Source: Anaerolineales bacterium (GTDB lineage: Bacteria; Chloroflexota; Anaerolineae; 4572-78; J111). From it: 49,015 nucleotides of DNA. The notes beneath the pieces are model-generated. The model had not been told where the DNA came from. It ran no database searches and saw only the letters and a list, made by a program, of their open reading frames with translations. Location: positions 1-49,015 of the forward strand of contig JAAUSP010000002.1 of the NCBI GenBank assembly GCA_012032575.1. Reading direction: 5' to 3'. The translations under genes were made by a program, and so were the position numbers. Every line of letters begins with the position of its first letter. The stretch's first letter is position 1. Shown piece after piece: positions 27,298 through 40,300 of the stretch.

Positions 27298-28344
27298 AGG
27301 TTACTATTTTTTTCTGTCAGTGCATGCCAACCAGCTAAACTTAACCCCAATATTAATAATATGGGTAGAACTACTTCAGTGGGGCTGGTTGAAGACAGGT
27401 AATTTCCTGTAGTTGGTAATGGCGATACTCGTGTAGGCGAGGCTGAATCGCCAGGTTGGGGTAAAGCGGAAATGGCTGGCTCAGGAGTCGCAGTAGCCGT
27501 TTCCTTAGAGAAAGTGGCCAAGGGTTCAACTTGATCAGAATTAATATAGGTCAGCAGGGGGTTTTTGCTGATCGTGAGTGAAGACCGCTCGAATATGGGC
27601 CTCCTCTGGCTCAGACGATAGCCCACTGACTTTTTTCAATGGTACATTGACAGTAACACTGGTGACAGGCTCAATCGTGCCGATAATGAAGCGAAGTTGG
27701 TAAGGGCTGTAAACTTCCGTTTTTCCCTGGCTTACCGTAACGGCTGATGATAATTCGAGGTCAACCGGCGAGGTTATCTCAAGAATGCTGCTTTGCAGTG
27801 CTGCTGAAGTTTGATTCTTCACATTCAAGGTTAGGTTTTGACCGGATATCTGACCTGATGCAATCGCTGGTAACACAGATTGATCCTGCCAGTAGTAACC
27901 CAGATCTACCTGCAAATCAGCGCCGTCGTCTATCTGCACCGGCCAATCAAATACGACTGGAAAAGCGCCGGGCGGTAGCCGCAAATTGAGCATACCTCGA
28001 CCTATGCCAAGACCGCCAAACTGGTAAAAACCATTGCTATCCGTAGTTGTTTCTGCCTGCCAGCCTCCCCCCGAAATGACGACTTTGACTCCACCAACGT
28101 AGGCTCGGTCGGAGTAACTATATACAAAACCCGACACCCGGCCATTGCCAAGTGTTGGAGCCGAGTCATGATCTCCATTTCCATGATGATCTCCCCTGTC
28201 GTCATTACCACCCTTAACAGGGGGCAGGGGCGGCCGTGGCTCTGGCTCTTGCGCCAAGGCCAGAGCGACTCCCAACCCATTTAAACCGACCAGCAGCCAC
28301 AGACACATGAGGGTTATCTTGAGCAAATTGACTTTCTTTTGCAT
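27285..28344 (-). CDS. Secreted cell-wall protein with LPXTG-type sorting signal, one frameshift
   Basis: A signal peptide (about 1-32, ending ALALAQE) is followed by a charged His/Asp/Gly-rich segment, then a carboxypeptidase-regulatory-like beta-sandwich (GRVSGFVYSYSDRAYVGGVKVVISGGG ... TTDSNGFYQFGGL is the pattern), a second domain of unknown type, and a Pro/Ser/Thr spacer. The frame breaks in the C run at 27557-27561 (one C too many); the next frame then supplies SPLPTTGN, a hydrophobic helix and a short tail, i.e. a sortase substrate signal. Repaired length is about 352 residues. ATG 28344 follows GGAG. It is 50 bases downstream of the giant protein gene and probably co-transcribed. Confidence 0.8.
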
Positions 28345-28394
28345 GGGTTACAGCTCCTGCTCTAATAAATTGAAGTCTTACAGGTGCTCCTGCC

Positions 28395-31300
28395 TTAACG
28401 TTCGGGCAAGGGGCGAGCCGGGATTGGTTCTGTGGTACTCAGGTCAACGCTGTTGGGACTGGTTCCCGTCACCACTATATCAACCCGGGTGATTAGATTA
28501 TTTGTCTCATTACTTTCAAGAATAAAGCCTTGCGGCTTATTAAGCCCATCCCAGGAGTCCACATAAGCTCCTAGCCGCTGCGACCCACTCTGGTTAAAGA
28601 AGCCCGGCCAGCGAGTGTACGCGGGGACCAGATAGGGATCACTGGAAGCGGAAGTCAGCGTTATAGTCTCGCCGGGGGCCAATGATCTTCTTACTTGCCA
28701 GGCCAAACCGTAACAAGAGGGGCAAAGGGCGCTCCAAACGTGGCCGGCCTCGGTGGGGAAGGCAGGGGGATTGATATAGTAGTCAACCCAGAAGTTAGCC
28801 GGGGCCGCCACCGTCCCCGCATTTTGGATGACGACGCTCAAAACGACGGGGGTGTTCGGGCCTAATCCGGCAGCCGGCTGGACCGTTAATTGAATCGGCC
28901 TCAAATCCGGCAAACCACTTGCACTTGTCCCATTCATTATGATCGGCAGATAAACATAACTCCTGTTGGCTTCAATTGTAAAGGTATAAACCGCTGATGG
29001 AACACTGGTGTTTCCGGCTCGATCATGAGCCTGGACGCTCCAGGTATAGACGCCGGGCGGCAGGTTAGCCAGCGGAGTGAAGCTGGAGGTACTGGTCACA
29101 AAGCTGGCTACGCCGCTAATACTGATGGTATAAGTAACCGGCCCGGACAGTGCATCGTTCACATCCGACCAATCGAACAGGGGCCGGCTGGTAACGGTCA
29201 AGCCGTTGGTGGGGGTAATCAGGGTTGGCGCGGCCGGCGGTGTGGTGTCCACTGTCACCGTCCAGGAGTCGGTGTAACCCAGGGTGCGGCTGTAGGCATC
29301 TACACTGCGAACCGTCCAGGTATAGACTCCATCGGCCAGACTCGCCCGCGTAGATGAACTGCCCGGCATAGCCACATCATAAGTGGTCCCGCTCAGATTG
29401 AGGGTATGAGTGACCGCGTCCGCGGCAGGCTGCCAACTGAAAGTGACGGTCGGGTTATTGGTGTAGCTCAGATTGGCCGGGCTAACCAGAATGGGCCGGG
29501 CGGGCGGCGTGGTATCCACAAAGGCGGTATCGCTGGTTGAGACCGGCCCGGCGGGAGAAACGCCGACAGCGACCGCCGTGTTGGTGATGTCTATCGCCCC
29601 GGCGACCATTGTACAGGTGTAACTTGAACTATTCCCGACAACCAACCCGGCGGGAATCACTGTGTCGCAAGCCGGGGCCAGGACATCGGTGATGGTAATG
29701 GGGGCCAGGGTGACATCGCCGCTGTTGGTTATGGTGATGGTAAAAGTAACCGTGTCGCCGTTGTTAGCTACCTGGGAATCGGGGGTTTTGGCCAGGGTCA
29801 GCGCCGGGGTGATCACCGATACCGCTGCGGTATCCGTGCCGGTAACAATTGTGCCCAGCGGCGAAGTGCCCGTGACCACCGCCACGTTGGTGAAAGCAGT
29901 GGACACACCGGATTGGCTACAGGTGTAAACGCTGCTCGCACCGGCGGCCAACGTTCCCCGGTTGGAGTCGCAGCCAGGCGCAGCCGCATCGCCAACCTGA
30001 ACGTTGGTCAAAGTAATATCGCCGCTGTTGGTCACGGTGAGGGTGAAGACCGCCATACCGCCGTTCAGAATCATCTGGGTGTCGGGGGTCTTGGTCAGGG
30101 TAATCGCTGGAGTGATGACATCCACAAAAGCGTCATCGCTGGCGTTTACCTCGGTGCTGATGGTGGTGCCCCCGCTTACAATCGCGGTGTTGGTCAGGTC
30201 AGTCGTCACGCCGGGCATCGTACAGGTGTAGGCCCAGGTGAAGCCCTGGAACAGGGGGATCGAGTTGTTGTTGTCGCACAGCGGGGCCAGGGTATCGGTC
30301 ACGGTAATCGGGTCGAGCGTGACATCGCCGGTATTGACCACGGTGATGGTGAAGACAGCAGTACCGCCGCTCAAGACATATTGGCTGTCCGGCGTCTTGG
30401 CCAGGCTCAACCCCGGCTCAGCCACATTGACTACAGCCGTGGCGGAAACCACCACCGGGCGTCCCGCTTCCGGGGTGGCCGTCGCTATGACCGTGTTGGT
30501 CAAATCGGATGTGACCGCGCCGACGGGACAGTTGTAGCTCTGCACGTCGCCCGGAGGCATGTTGTTGTAGGTCGGGCTACAGGCCGGCTGCGAGACATCA
30601 TCGAGGGTGACGGTGGTCAGGGTGATGTCGCCGCTGTTGGTCAGGATGATGGTAAAAGTGACCGCTGTGCCGCTGACAATATCCTGGTAAACCGGCAGTT
30701 TGCTGATTTCCAGATTCGGGCCGACGACCAGGATCGGCGCTTCGGCGGTATCCGTTACAACCGGTCCCGCCGGCGGCGTACCGGTGACGATGGCCGTGTT
30801 GGTGAAGCTGGTGGTGATATTAGCCTGGCTGCAGGTGTAACTGGTAATGGCCCCGCTGGCCAGGAGGCCCAGCGAGGATTGGCTGCAAGCGGGCGTCTGC
30901 CCATCACTGACCTGGACGTTGCTCAGTGCGGCATCGCCGGTGTTGGTAATGGTGATGGTAAAGGTAACGGGGTCGCCGCGCTGGATGGTCGAGGAAATGG
31001 CGCTTTTGCTGATCTGGATGGACGGGCTAATGACATCCACAAAAGCGTCATCACTGGCGCTGATGTCCGGGCCGAGGGGAGGCGTGCCGGTGACGATGGC
31101 CGTGTTGGTCAGGTCGGTGGTGACGGTCAGAGCACAAGTGTAATTGTTGGACGCGCCCACAGCCATATCGCCCAGCGATTCATCACAGTCGGAGGCCAGG
31201 GCGTCAGTGACCGTCACGTTGGTCAGGGTAACATCGCCGGTATTGACAACACTGATGGTAAAGGTGACGGGATCACCGCTCAAGGCAAACTGGACATCCG

Positions 31301-34300
31301 GCGTCTTGCTGATCTGGAGCGTCGGGCTGATGACATTAACAAAGGCATCATCGCTGGCCGTTGCATTGGGTCCGGCCGGCGGCGTGCCGACGACGGTGGC
31401 GGTGTTGGTCAAATCGGTGGTGACGGTCAGGGTGCAGGTGTAATTATCGGACGCGCCCACAGCCATATCGCCCAGCGATTGATCACAGTTGGAGGCCAGG
31501 GCGTCAGTGACCGTCACATTGGTCAGGGTAATGTCGCCGCTGTTGGTCACGGTGATGGTAAAAGTAACAACATCGCCGCTTTGCGCCAACTGGCTATCCG
31601 GCGTCTTGCTGATGGTGAGGGCCGGGGTGATGACCTGAACCCAAGCTTCAGCGGTGCTGGTCACAACCTGACCGCCCAACGAAGCGGTACCGGTGGCGAC
31701 AGCCGTGTTGGTAAAGCTGGTGGTGATGTTGCTCTGGGTACAAATGTAATTGGCGCTCGCGCCGACGGCCAAACTGCTGACCGTCCACCCGTCACAATTG
31801 GCAGCCACAGAATCGCTAATGACGATGGGCATCAGGGTGATGTTGCCGGTATTGGTAACGGTGAGGCTAAATGTAGCTGTACCGCCTGACTGGACCACCT
31901 GCAAATCAGGGGTTTTGCTTAGAACCAGATCAGCCAACGGCGCTTCGACCGTGACCGGGGCCGTGTCGCTCAGGGTGGCGCTGGTCAGATCATAGGCCGC
32001 CGTGATCAGGGTGTTCGAGTAAACACCCGGCGTGATGGGAACCGTAGCGGTGAAGGAGACAGACGCACTGCCTGCACTCGTATTCCAGGTGCGGCCGGGC
32101 ACTACGACGCTGGTATTGTAAGCAGCCGGGGTAAAACCCGCAGCCAGGGTGTCGGTCAGGTTGACGGTTACCACCCCGTTGCCGGTGTTGCTGAGGGTGA
32201 TGGTGTAGGCCACATCACTGCCCGGCCCGGTTTCGGTGGGGACGACCGTTTTCTGCAAAAGAATATTATTGGCAGCCGTAACCGGCGTGGTCAGGAGACC
32301 GGTCACCGGAGCAGCGATGTTCGCAGCCGTAACGCCAAAGGCATTGGTCAGAATCGTATTTGCCGCCAGCGGGCTGGTCAGGCGCACTGTGACCGTCACC
32401 TGCGCCGATGCGCCGGGCTGGAGAGGTTGAGCCAGGTCCCACTGCCAGGTATTACCGGTGGTGCTGGTCAGGCCGGCCGCAGGCGGCACAAAGCCCATCG
32501 TCTGGTAGACGACCTCCCCCGGCAAAACGTCGGTTATCACCGGCGTTAGAGCGGGGCCAAGCGCCTGGGCGTCGTTGGTCAGGGTCAGGGTGTAGGTCAG
32601 GGTGTCGCCGGGTTGGAGGGGAGTGGGACTGGCGGTCTTGGTAATGGTTAAGATGGCCGGAGCCGTTACGGTGACAGTCACCGGCGGGCCGCTGGCGGCT
32701 ACCGGCGCACCTCCACCGGTGACGCCGTAGGTTTGGTTGACAATGGCCGTTCCGTCGGTGAGCGGCCGGGTCACAGTAACTACATAACTAAAGCTGATGG
32801 ACCCGTTATTGCTCAGAACGGTGGTATTAGTGACCCACTGCACGGTGGAACCCACCAGCGTGCCTCCCCCGCTGGCGCTGACGAAATTTGTATCGTTGGG
32901 CAGGTTGTCGGTAATGGTGTAGCTGCCCTGGGATTCCAAATCCCCGGTATTGGTAATCCGCACCGTGTAGGTCAGATATTCGCCGGGTTGAACGGTGGGC
33001 GTGGGCGTGACCGTCTTGTTGATCTGCCAGCCAACCGAGCGAACGTTAATGATATCGGTCACGGTGTCGAAGAGCAGAGGGAGGCTGCCGCCGGCAGTGA
33101 TAACAGTTGTGTGGGTCTGGCCGTCAGCGCCGAATGGAACGTTGTAAGTAACCACGACGGTCTGGCTCAATCCGGCGGTTAAGGTGATTGTATAGGGCAG
33201 CGGCTGGCCGAAATCGGCCCAGGGCTGGGTGCTGGTCGCGCTCATGGTGACAACTTCTGTCACCTCACCAATATTCTCAAGGGTGTGGGTCACAACCACC
33301 GTAGATGGGGCCACCGTAATGGTCAGGGTGTCGCTGTAGAAGCGCAGGCCGCGTACCGGCGCCCGCTCGTACGCGCCAACATCATACCCCGGCCCCTGCG
33401 GCCGAAGCGTATTGGCATAGTCAATGGGCAAACCCGTCGAGTTCGCATCCACCGCCGGTGAACTGGAACGCAGGTTGAAGTTCGGCGGGTCGCTGCTTAG
33501 ATTGACAAATTGCGGGTCGGTAAAGATATTGCCCGTGCCGGGCGGTGAGCTGGAAGTACCATTAACCACATAGTCATTGTTTGTATTGCCATAGTAGAGG
33601 TTGTAAGCCATCGCCGGAACAGCCGAAGCCGACAGATACAGGGCGTTCCCGGTGTTGGTTGCAAAAATGGTGTTGGTAACGATAAAACTGCCGTTGTTGA
33701 TGTAGGCCGCGCCGCCATTGCCTTGAGCCTGATTATCATAAAAGGTGTTGTGCTCAAGCGTGGCTGTGCCGGCGGTCACATAAAGAGCGCCGCCGTTACC
33801 GCCACTACTGGCGTTATTGCCGTGCAGGAGATTGTTTTGCAGCAGCAAATTGCCGGCTCCACTGTACAGGCCACCGCCCAGTCTGGCCGTATTGTCGGCC
33901 AGGCGAACGCCGCTGACCGTCACATCACTGCCCTCGTTGTAGATGCCGCCGCCGGAGTCCTGGTTGCCCGGTCCACCGCCCAACCCGGCAGGGTCGCCGT
34001 TGACGACGGTCAGCCGGTCAATAGTTGCAGTAATGCCTTCGACGACAAAGATGGCCCGGCCCAAACCCTGCGGGTCAAGGGTGGTGGTCTGGGAAATGTG
34101 ATTGGGAGGAGTCTCGTCCCAGCCGCCGGTGTTGTCTTTAGCATATCCGCCTTGCAGGATGACGGGCCGATCAACAAAGGCAATCTGGGTAAGCGTCAAG
34201 CCTTTATAAGTTGTGGTCAAAATATCGGTATAAACCTGGCTGTAAACACCCTGGTCAATTTTGATCAGATCGCCGGGTGAGGCCTGATTGACCGCCTGCT

Positions 34301-37300
34301 GGATGGTCCGGCAGGGCGCGGTATCCCGCTGGGTACAGTTATTATCCTTTTCGGCCAGACCGATAGAATCCGACCCATCGAGAGAGACGTGGCGGGTGCC
34401 GGTAGTATAGCTAATGGCCGTCGTATCGAGCGCCGATTCGAACAAGATGGGATCGGCCTGGGATAGGCCAACGATGTTGGTCCGTCCGGTGACGCCGCCC
34501 GCCGCTGCTGCGTCAATGGTCACTGCCATCGTCAGGGTACTGGTCTGGAGCGGACCCAGCGTGATGGTGTAGGGGTCGGGGGGATAGACAATCTGGCCGG
34601 GGGCGTATTGATTGGCTCCGGCGACGATTTGATAGGTATCGGTCAGATTGCCCAGATTGGTAATGATGTGGGTATAGGTGATAGTTTGACCGGGCAGCGC
34701 CGCCCCGAAATTATCCGGGGCAATGATGAATTTGAGGCTTTGCTCGACGTTCGTCACAGCCGCCCCGCTCGTGCCGTTGATAGGAGTGCCACCGGCGCAT
34801 TGGTAAGCTTCATGGGACAGGGTGGTGCTGTCAACCTTATCGGCAAACGTGCCGGCGGGGACGGTTACGCGCACGGTCATGGTCGCCGTTTGTCCCGGTC
34901 CCAGGGTGACCGTAGCCACTGTGCCTGAAATAACCGTCGGGGTCTCGCCGCCGGTGATGCCTACCAACTCGCCCCAGTTCTGGGAACTGTTCAGGGTGAG
35001 GGTGATAGTTTCCGTGTAACCGCTGCCAGGAGGATACTTGACCAGACCAGCAGCCGTCCAGTTTTCACTGTCATTCCGCAGCGAGAAGGTATAAGTAACA
35101 GACTCGGTCGGAGCGAGCAGTTCCGGTCCCGCCGGGATAGGGCCAATCCAGGTCATCGTACGCGCCCCGACCCAATATTCGTCGCGGCCCATATCCTTGG
35201 CGCACATTTGGGGGCGAGGCTCATCAAACCGGTCAATGATGACATGGGAGGCGACTGTTGGCACGGCGTCAATGGCCGGGGAGGTATAGAGCAGGTCGCC
35301 GCCCGAATCCCGCAATTGCGGGTCGGGACCATCTATATTGCCCGCCCCTGCGGAAACGCCGCTATAAGTATTACTGCTCTCGCGCAGCGTATAAGCAACA
35401 TTAACCGAAGCTGCTCCATGCACGCCGCTGCCACCAGCAGCAGACGTATTGAAGGCGATAATGCTGGCGCTGATTACCATCGAACTAGTGGCGTTATACA
35501 CACCGCCGCCCTGACCTTGAGCACTGTTCTGATGGATGGTGGCATGGTACAGCGCGGTGTCACCGCTGGCATCGCGGAAAAGGCCCGCGCCGTTATTCTG
35601 GGCGCTGTTGTTGAACAGGTTCAAATTGGTCAACTCTGCCGTGCTGGCCCCGGTGATATAAATGCCGCCGCCGCTGCTGGTGGCCTGATTGTTATTGACC
35701 TGCTTGTTGATCAAGGTAAAGTAGCGCTATTGTTATAAATACCGCCGCCATTCTGCGCCTCGTTACCGTCAATAGCAAACCCACCGGTCACATGAACTCT
35801 ACTGCCGGTATCGTTGTATATACCGCCCCCGTTCCCACTGGCCTCGCAGTTAGAAACACCTCCTCCAACGATGGTTACATCACTATTGGCCGCATTGTAA
35901 ATCCCGCCGCCGTGGCCCGACAAAGCGCGACTATCGAAAACACCCACGCCATCTATCGCAGCTTGCAAGCCAGTGCCAATATAAATCCCACCGCCGCTCG
36001 CCGCCGTATTGGAGATGACCTCCATACTGGTCAGAGTGAGTTGAGCGGCTTGACTCAGAATCCCACCGCCATTACCGCCGGTGCTGCCGTTATACACTAT
36101 CAGCCGGGATAGATCAACCGAACTGGCGGCACTGGTAATATTGATGACCCGGCCGGCGTTCAGCCCGTCAATGGTGGTAACCGGCCCCAGCAAAGGATCA
36201 ACCTGGGCGCTGAAATCGGGCAGCCAGGAACCACTGATGGTGATATTATTATCAATCGTAATGTTCTCTTCGCAGATACCTTCCGCCACCCGGATTTGAT
36301 CGCCGGAATTGGCATCGTCGAGGGCTGCTTGAATACGGCCATAAATAGTCCCATTATTGGGACGCCGGATATTAGCTGGGCCAGACAAGCGTTGTACTCA
36401 TCAGCCCCAATATCCGCGTAGGTGTTGCTGGGCCGAATGTCGTCTTCAAAATCGTGAGGCACACCGGAATCTGAAGCCGGGCCGGCGTCAATCAACCCGG
36501 AAAGGGGCAACAGGTGAAAATCGGTGTCAGAGGCTATGCCGGCCCCCGCAAAAGCCGGATTTACATTGACATTGTTAGTCCCGGCGCTAACTCCCCCGGC
36601 AACCTGGAGCGAGGCATCATCCGTCCAATAATCGTTATAACTCAACGTGCCGCTGGCTGCATAAACAGCGCTGCCGCCGTTGGGAGCAGTATTTCTATCG
36701 AAAATGTTAGCCCTGATAGTGGGATTCCCGCCGGCGATGTAAATACTGCCTCCCCGATTGGTAGCTTCATTCCGATAAAAGGTATTGTGAATAATCTGCG
36801 GATTCCCACCCGCTGAGTAAATACCTGCCCCCTGGTTCGTGTTGGTGTTGCCATAAATCAGGCTGTTCCAGACGGTTAGACTGCCGCTGCTGTTGTAGAT
36901 TGCCCCGCCGCTGTTCACTGCCTCGTTTAAAAACAGGCGATTACCTCGATCCAGACTGAGGCTACCGCTGTTATTGTATAGCGCACCGCCTTCATTGGCC
37001 TGGTTTCCATCGAAGGCATTATTTTCCAGGATCATCTGGCCGCTGTTGTTGTAGGCAAAGCCGCCCTGGCTGGCTTGATTCTCATTCGCCAGGGGGAACA
37101 TCACTTGATCGGTATCGCTGTTCAGTATCCAGACTGACCCGCTGTCGTTATAAAGGCCACCCCCGCGATTGGCAGCGTTGTTGCGCTGGAAAAGGTTATT
37201 GGCGTTAAAGTCGCCGGTGAAGGTCATCACGCCAGTGGCGTTAAAAACAGCGCCGCCGTCGGTAGCCTGGTTATCGAAAAATCCATCGGCGTACAGCACA

Positions 37301-40300
37301 AAGTTAGTGCCAGCATTAAAGATAGCCCCACCGGAAGTAGCTGTGTTGCTGTAGAAGCCTGCTTTCTCAACTCTGGCTTGCGGGCCGTTGAAGTAAATCG
37401 CTCCGCCGCCTGACCCACCACCGAGGTTGGCGTTGCCATTGTGCAGGTTGATACGGGTCAGGGTAATGGCGGCGCTGTTCGTTATCAGGATCGTCCGGCC
37501 CAGGTTCATGGCATCGAACGTACTGGCAGTAGCGGCATAAGGGCCGGCCTGAGCATCGTCCACCACGCTACTGAAATCCAGGGCGTAACGACCCGCCAGA
37601 GTCAGTTCGTGAGTAATGTGAACCGTTTGGGTATAGGTACTACCACCGGCCACATATTGATGCACGCCCCGGCAGATTCCGATTGACACCTGGATGGTGT
37701 CGCCGGGCTGACTGTTATTTACTGCCGTTTGGACATTACCGTAAATCTGGCCGGTGCGAACAATCCTGGCCCGGCAACTGGCCTGCTCGTCTGCGCCCAT
37801 GTCAAAGCCCTGATCGCCGGGGCGATAGTCGCCCTCGAAATCGTGATCCAGGGTCATGGCGGGATCGCCCCGATCCAGCACAGGTGAGGTTGCTTGCAGA
37901 TGGAAATCGCCCAGGTCGGGATTAACCAGGAGAGGATTAACGGCCAGACTGTTAGCGCCGGCTGCTGCTCCGCCGCCGTAGGCATTGGCCGCCGGATACG
38001 CATCGTTATAAGTCGGAGCGTAGCCCGACGGGCCATAAACGGCGTGTCCGGTGGTGGCGGTGTTGGTGGTCAAAATGGTGTTAACCAGCACCGGGTTGGT
38101 ATTGATCGTATAAAAACCGCCCCCACTGGTAGCGGAGTTGGAGTAAACCGTATTGTGCCGAACCGTCAGGTTACTGCCGTTGTTGTAAATACCCCCGCCG
38201 TTGGTGGCCCGGTTATCGCGGATAATATTGTTCTGAAGCATGGATGTACCGGCGGCATGATAAAACGCGCCGCCGTTGCCGGCCTGGTTGCCATACAACT
38301 GGCTGCTATCCAGGGTTATATTTCCACCGACGTTATAACCTGCGCCGCCATTCGTGGCTGAGCTGCTGTAAACAGAGCTGTTGGTCAGCGTCAAAACCCC
38401 GCTGCCGACAAAGATGGCTCCGCCGTTATTGGCAAAGCCCTGGCGTAATTGCATCCCGCCGATGCTAATGACTGCCGAATTGGTAATGTAGACCACCCGA
38501 CCAACGTTCATCGCGTCCAATACGCTCGGATAGACCAGCGGTATTCGGCGCTTCCTGCCAGTCATCCTTGTTGTAGCCCCCCTTGAATCGTCAGCGATTT
38601 GGTCAGGAACACGGTCTGGCTGATGGGCTGCCCGGCGTCTACGGCTGAGTTCACTCCCTGGCAGATACCGGCGACCTTCACCACATCGCTGATGGTCGAA
38701 CTCGCCCCCAGCGTGTTTACCGCCACCATGACATTGCCGTAGGTGGTTGGGGTATCATTCACCCGGACATAACACCCCCCCACCTCGTCCGCGCCGATAT
38801 CAAAATTCTGATTAGAGGGGCGCGGGTCGCCATCAAAATCAATATTGACCGGACTGGCCGGGTCGCCCTGTCTTCAACCGGCGAACCACCCGGCAGATGG
38901 AGAAAGGTAGAGACGGCGATGGGGTCGGTGGAGAGGAAATTGGGGTCGGTGGAGATATTTGTCCCATCGAGGCCAAAACTGGCGCTGTTATTGAACAGGT
39001 CGTTGTATTGGAAGGTGGGTGGAGTTCCGGCGCTGAAAATGGCGCTTCCGGCGCTGGCCGTGTTGCTAATCAGGATGGTGCTGTTGACCAGCGGCGTCGA
39101 ACTGCTGCCGCTGTGATAAATACCGCCGCCCTGATTGCCGGCGCTGTTGGCGTAGAAGGTATCGTGGCGCACCGCCAGCGTCTCGGAGGCGTTGTACAAC
39201 CCACCCCCGGCGTTGCTGGCCGTGTTGCTGAAGACCCGCGCATTGACCAGAGTCAACCCGCCGCCGGCAGCATTGTAAAACGCGCCTCCCGCCGCCGCCG
39301 CATTATTGTTGGCCCACAGGCTTTGCCCGCTGACCTGTCCGCCGGAGTTATACACCCCACCACCGTTCGTGGCGGTGTTACTGGCAAAAGTAGTGTAAGT
39401 CAGAACGGCTGAGCCGGCCTGAACATACAAACCGCCGCCATCACCGGCAGTGTTGCTGATAACCTGGGTTGATTTGGCCGACTCTACGTCTCCCAGAATC
39501 ACGGTTCCGGTGAGGAGGTAAACCCCGCCGCCGAGCGCCGCCCGGTTAGCGGTAATCACGCTCGTTTCAACCTTCAGTTGAGCGCCGCCATTGTAGATGC
39601 CGCCGCCCTGGTTATTTCCGCCGGCTGCCGCATCGCCGCCGGTCAGGGTTAAGCGGGAAAGGGTCACGGCTACCGTGTTGGTGACTACCACAGTCCGGCC
39701 CTGGCTCAGGGCGTCAAGAATGGTGACTTCGGGATTCAGGTCGGGGTTGTTGGAGAAGGCGCTGTTGTACCCTCCCTTGAGAGACAGGTTTTTGGTGACA
39801 ATGACCGTCTGGGTCAGCGTTTGCCCATTGACCAAACGCGCTTTGGCTCCCCGGCAAATCCCCGAAATCAAAACCGCGCCGCCATCGGGGGCCAGGTCAA
39901 CCGCCTGCTGCAAAATGTCGTAAGTAGCTCCCCCTTCGATTTTTGCCAGGCAGCCTTGAAGTTCGTCTGCGCCCAGGTCAAAACCCTGGTTGGCCGGCCG
40001 CCGGTCGTTTTCAAAATCAACCTTCAAGGTGGTATTGGGATCACCTTTATCCACGGCCGGCGAGACAAGCGTCAGGCGCAAATTGCCGTTGGCCGCGTCC
40101 TCAAACAGAGGATCAGCCGAAATATCGTTGAGGCCGGCGGTCAAACCGCTGTAATCTCCGCCGGTGTTCCCCCAGACATCATTATAATTGGCCGTCAGCG
40201 TGCCACCGCTGCGATAAATGCCGCCTCCCCCGGCGGGGGCTGCTATGTTGGAAACTACGATGCTATTTGAAATAATGCCGCTGCTGCTAACGGCGGCGAT

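Noticed and set aside
29913..31889. Plus-strand open frame of 658 residues opposite the giant gene
   Set aside because: It is a shadow of the repetitive DUF11 region: it repeats with the same 300-base period and has no ribosome site or known domain.
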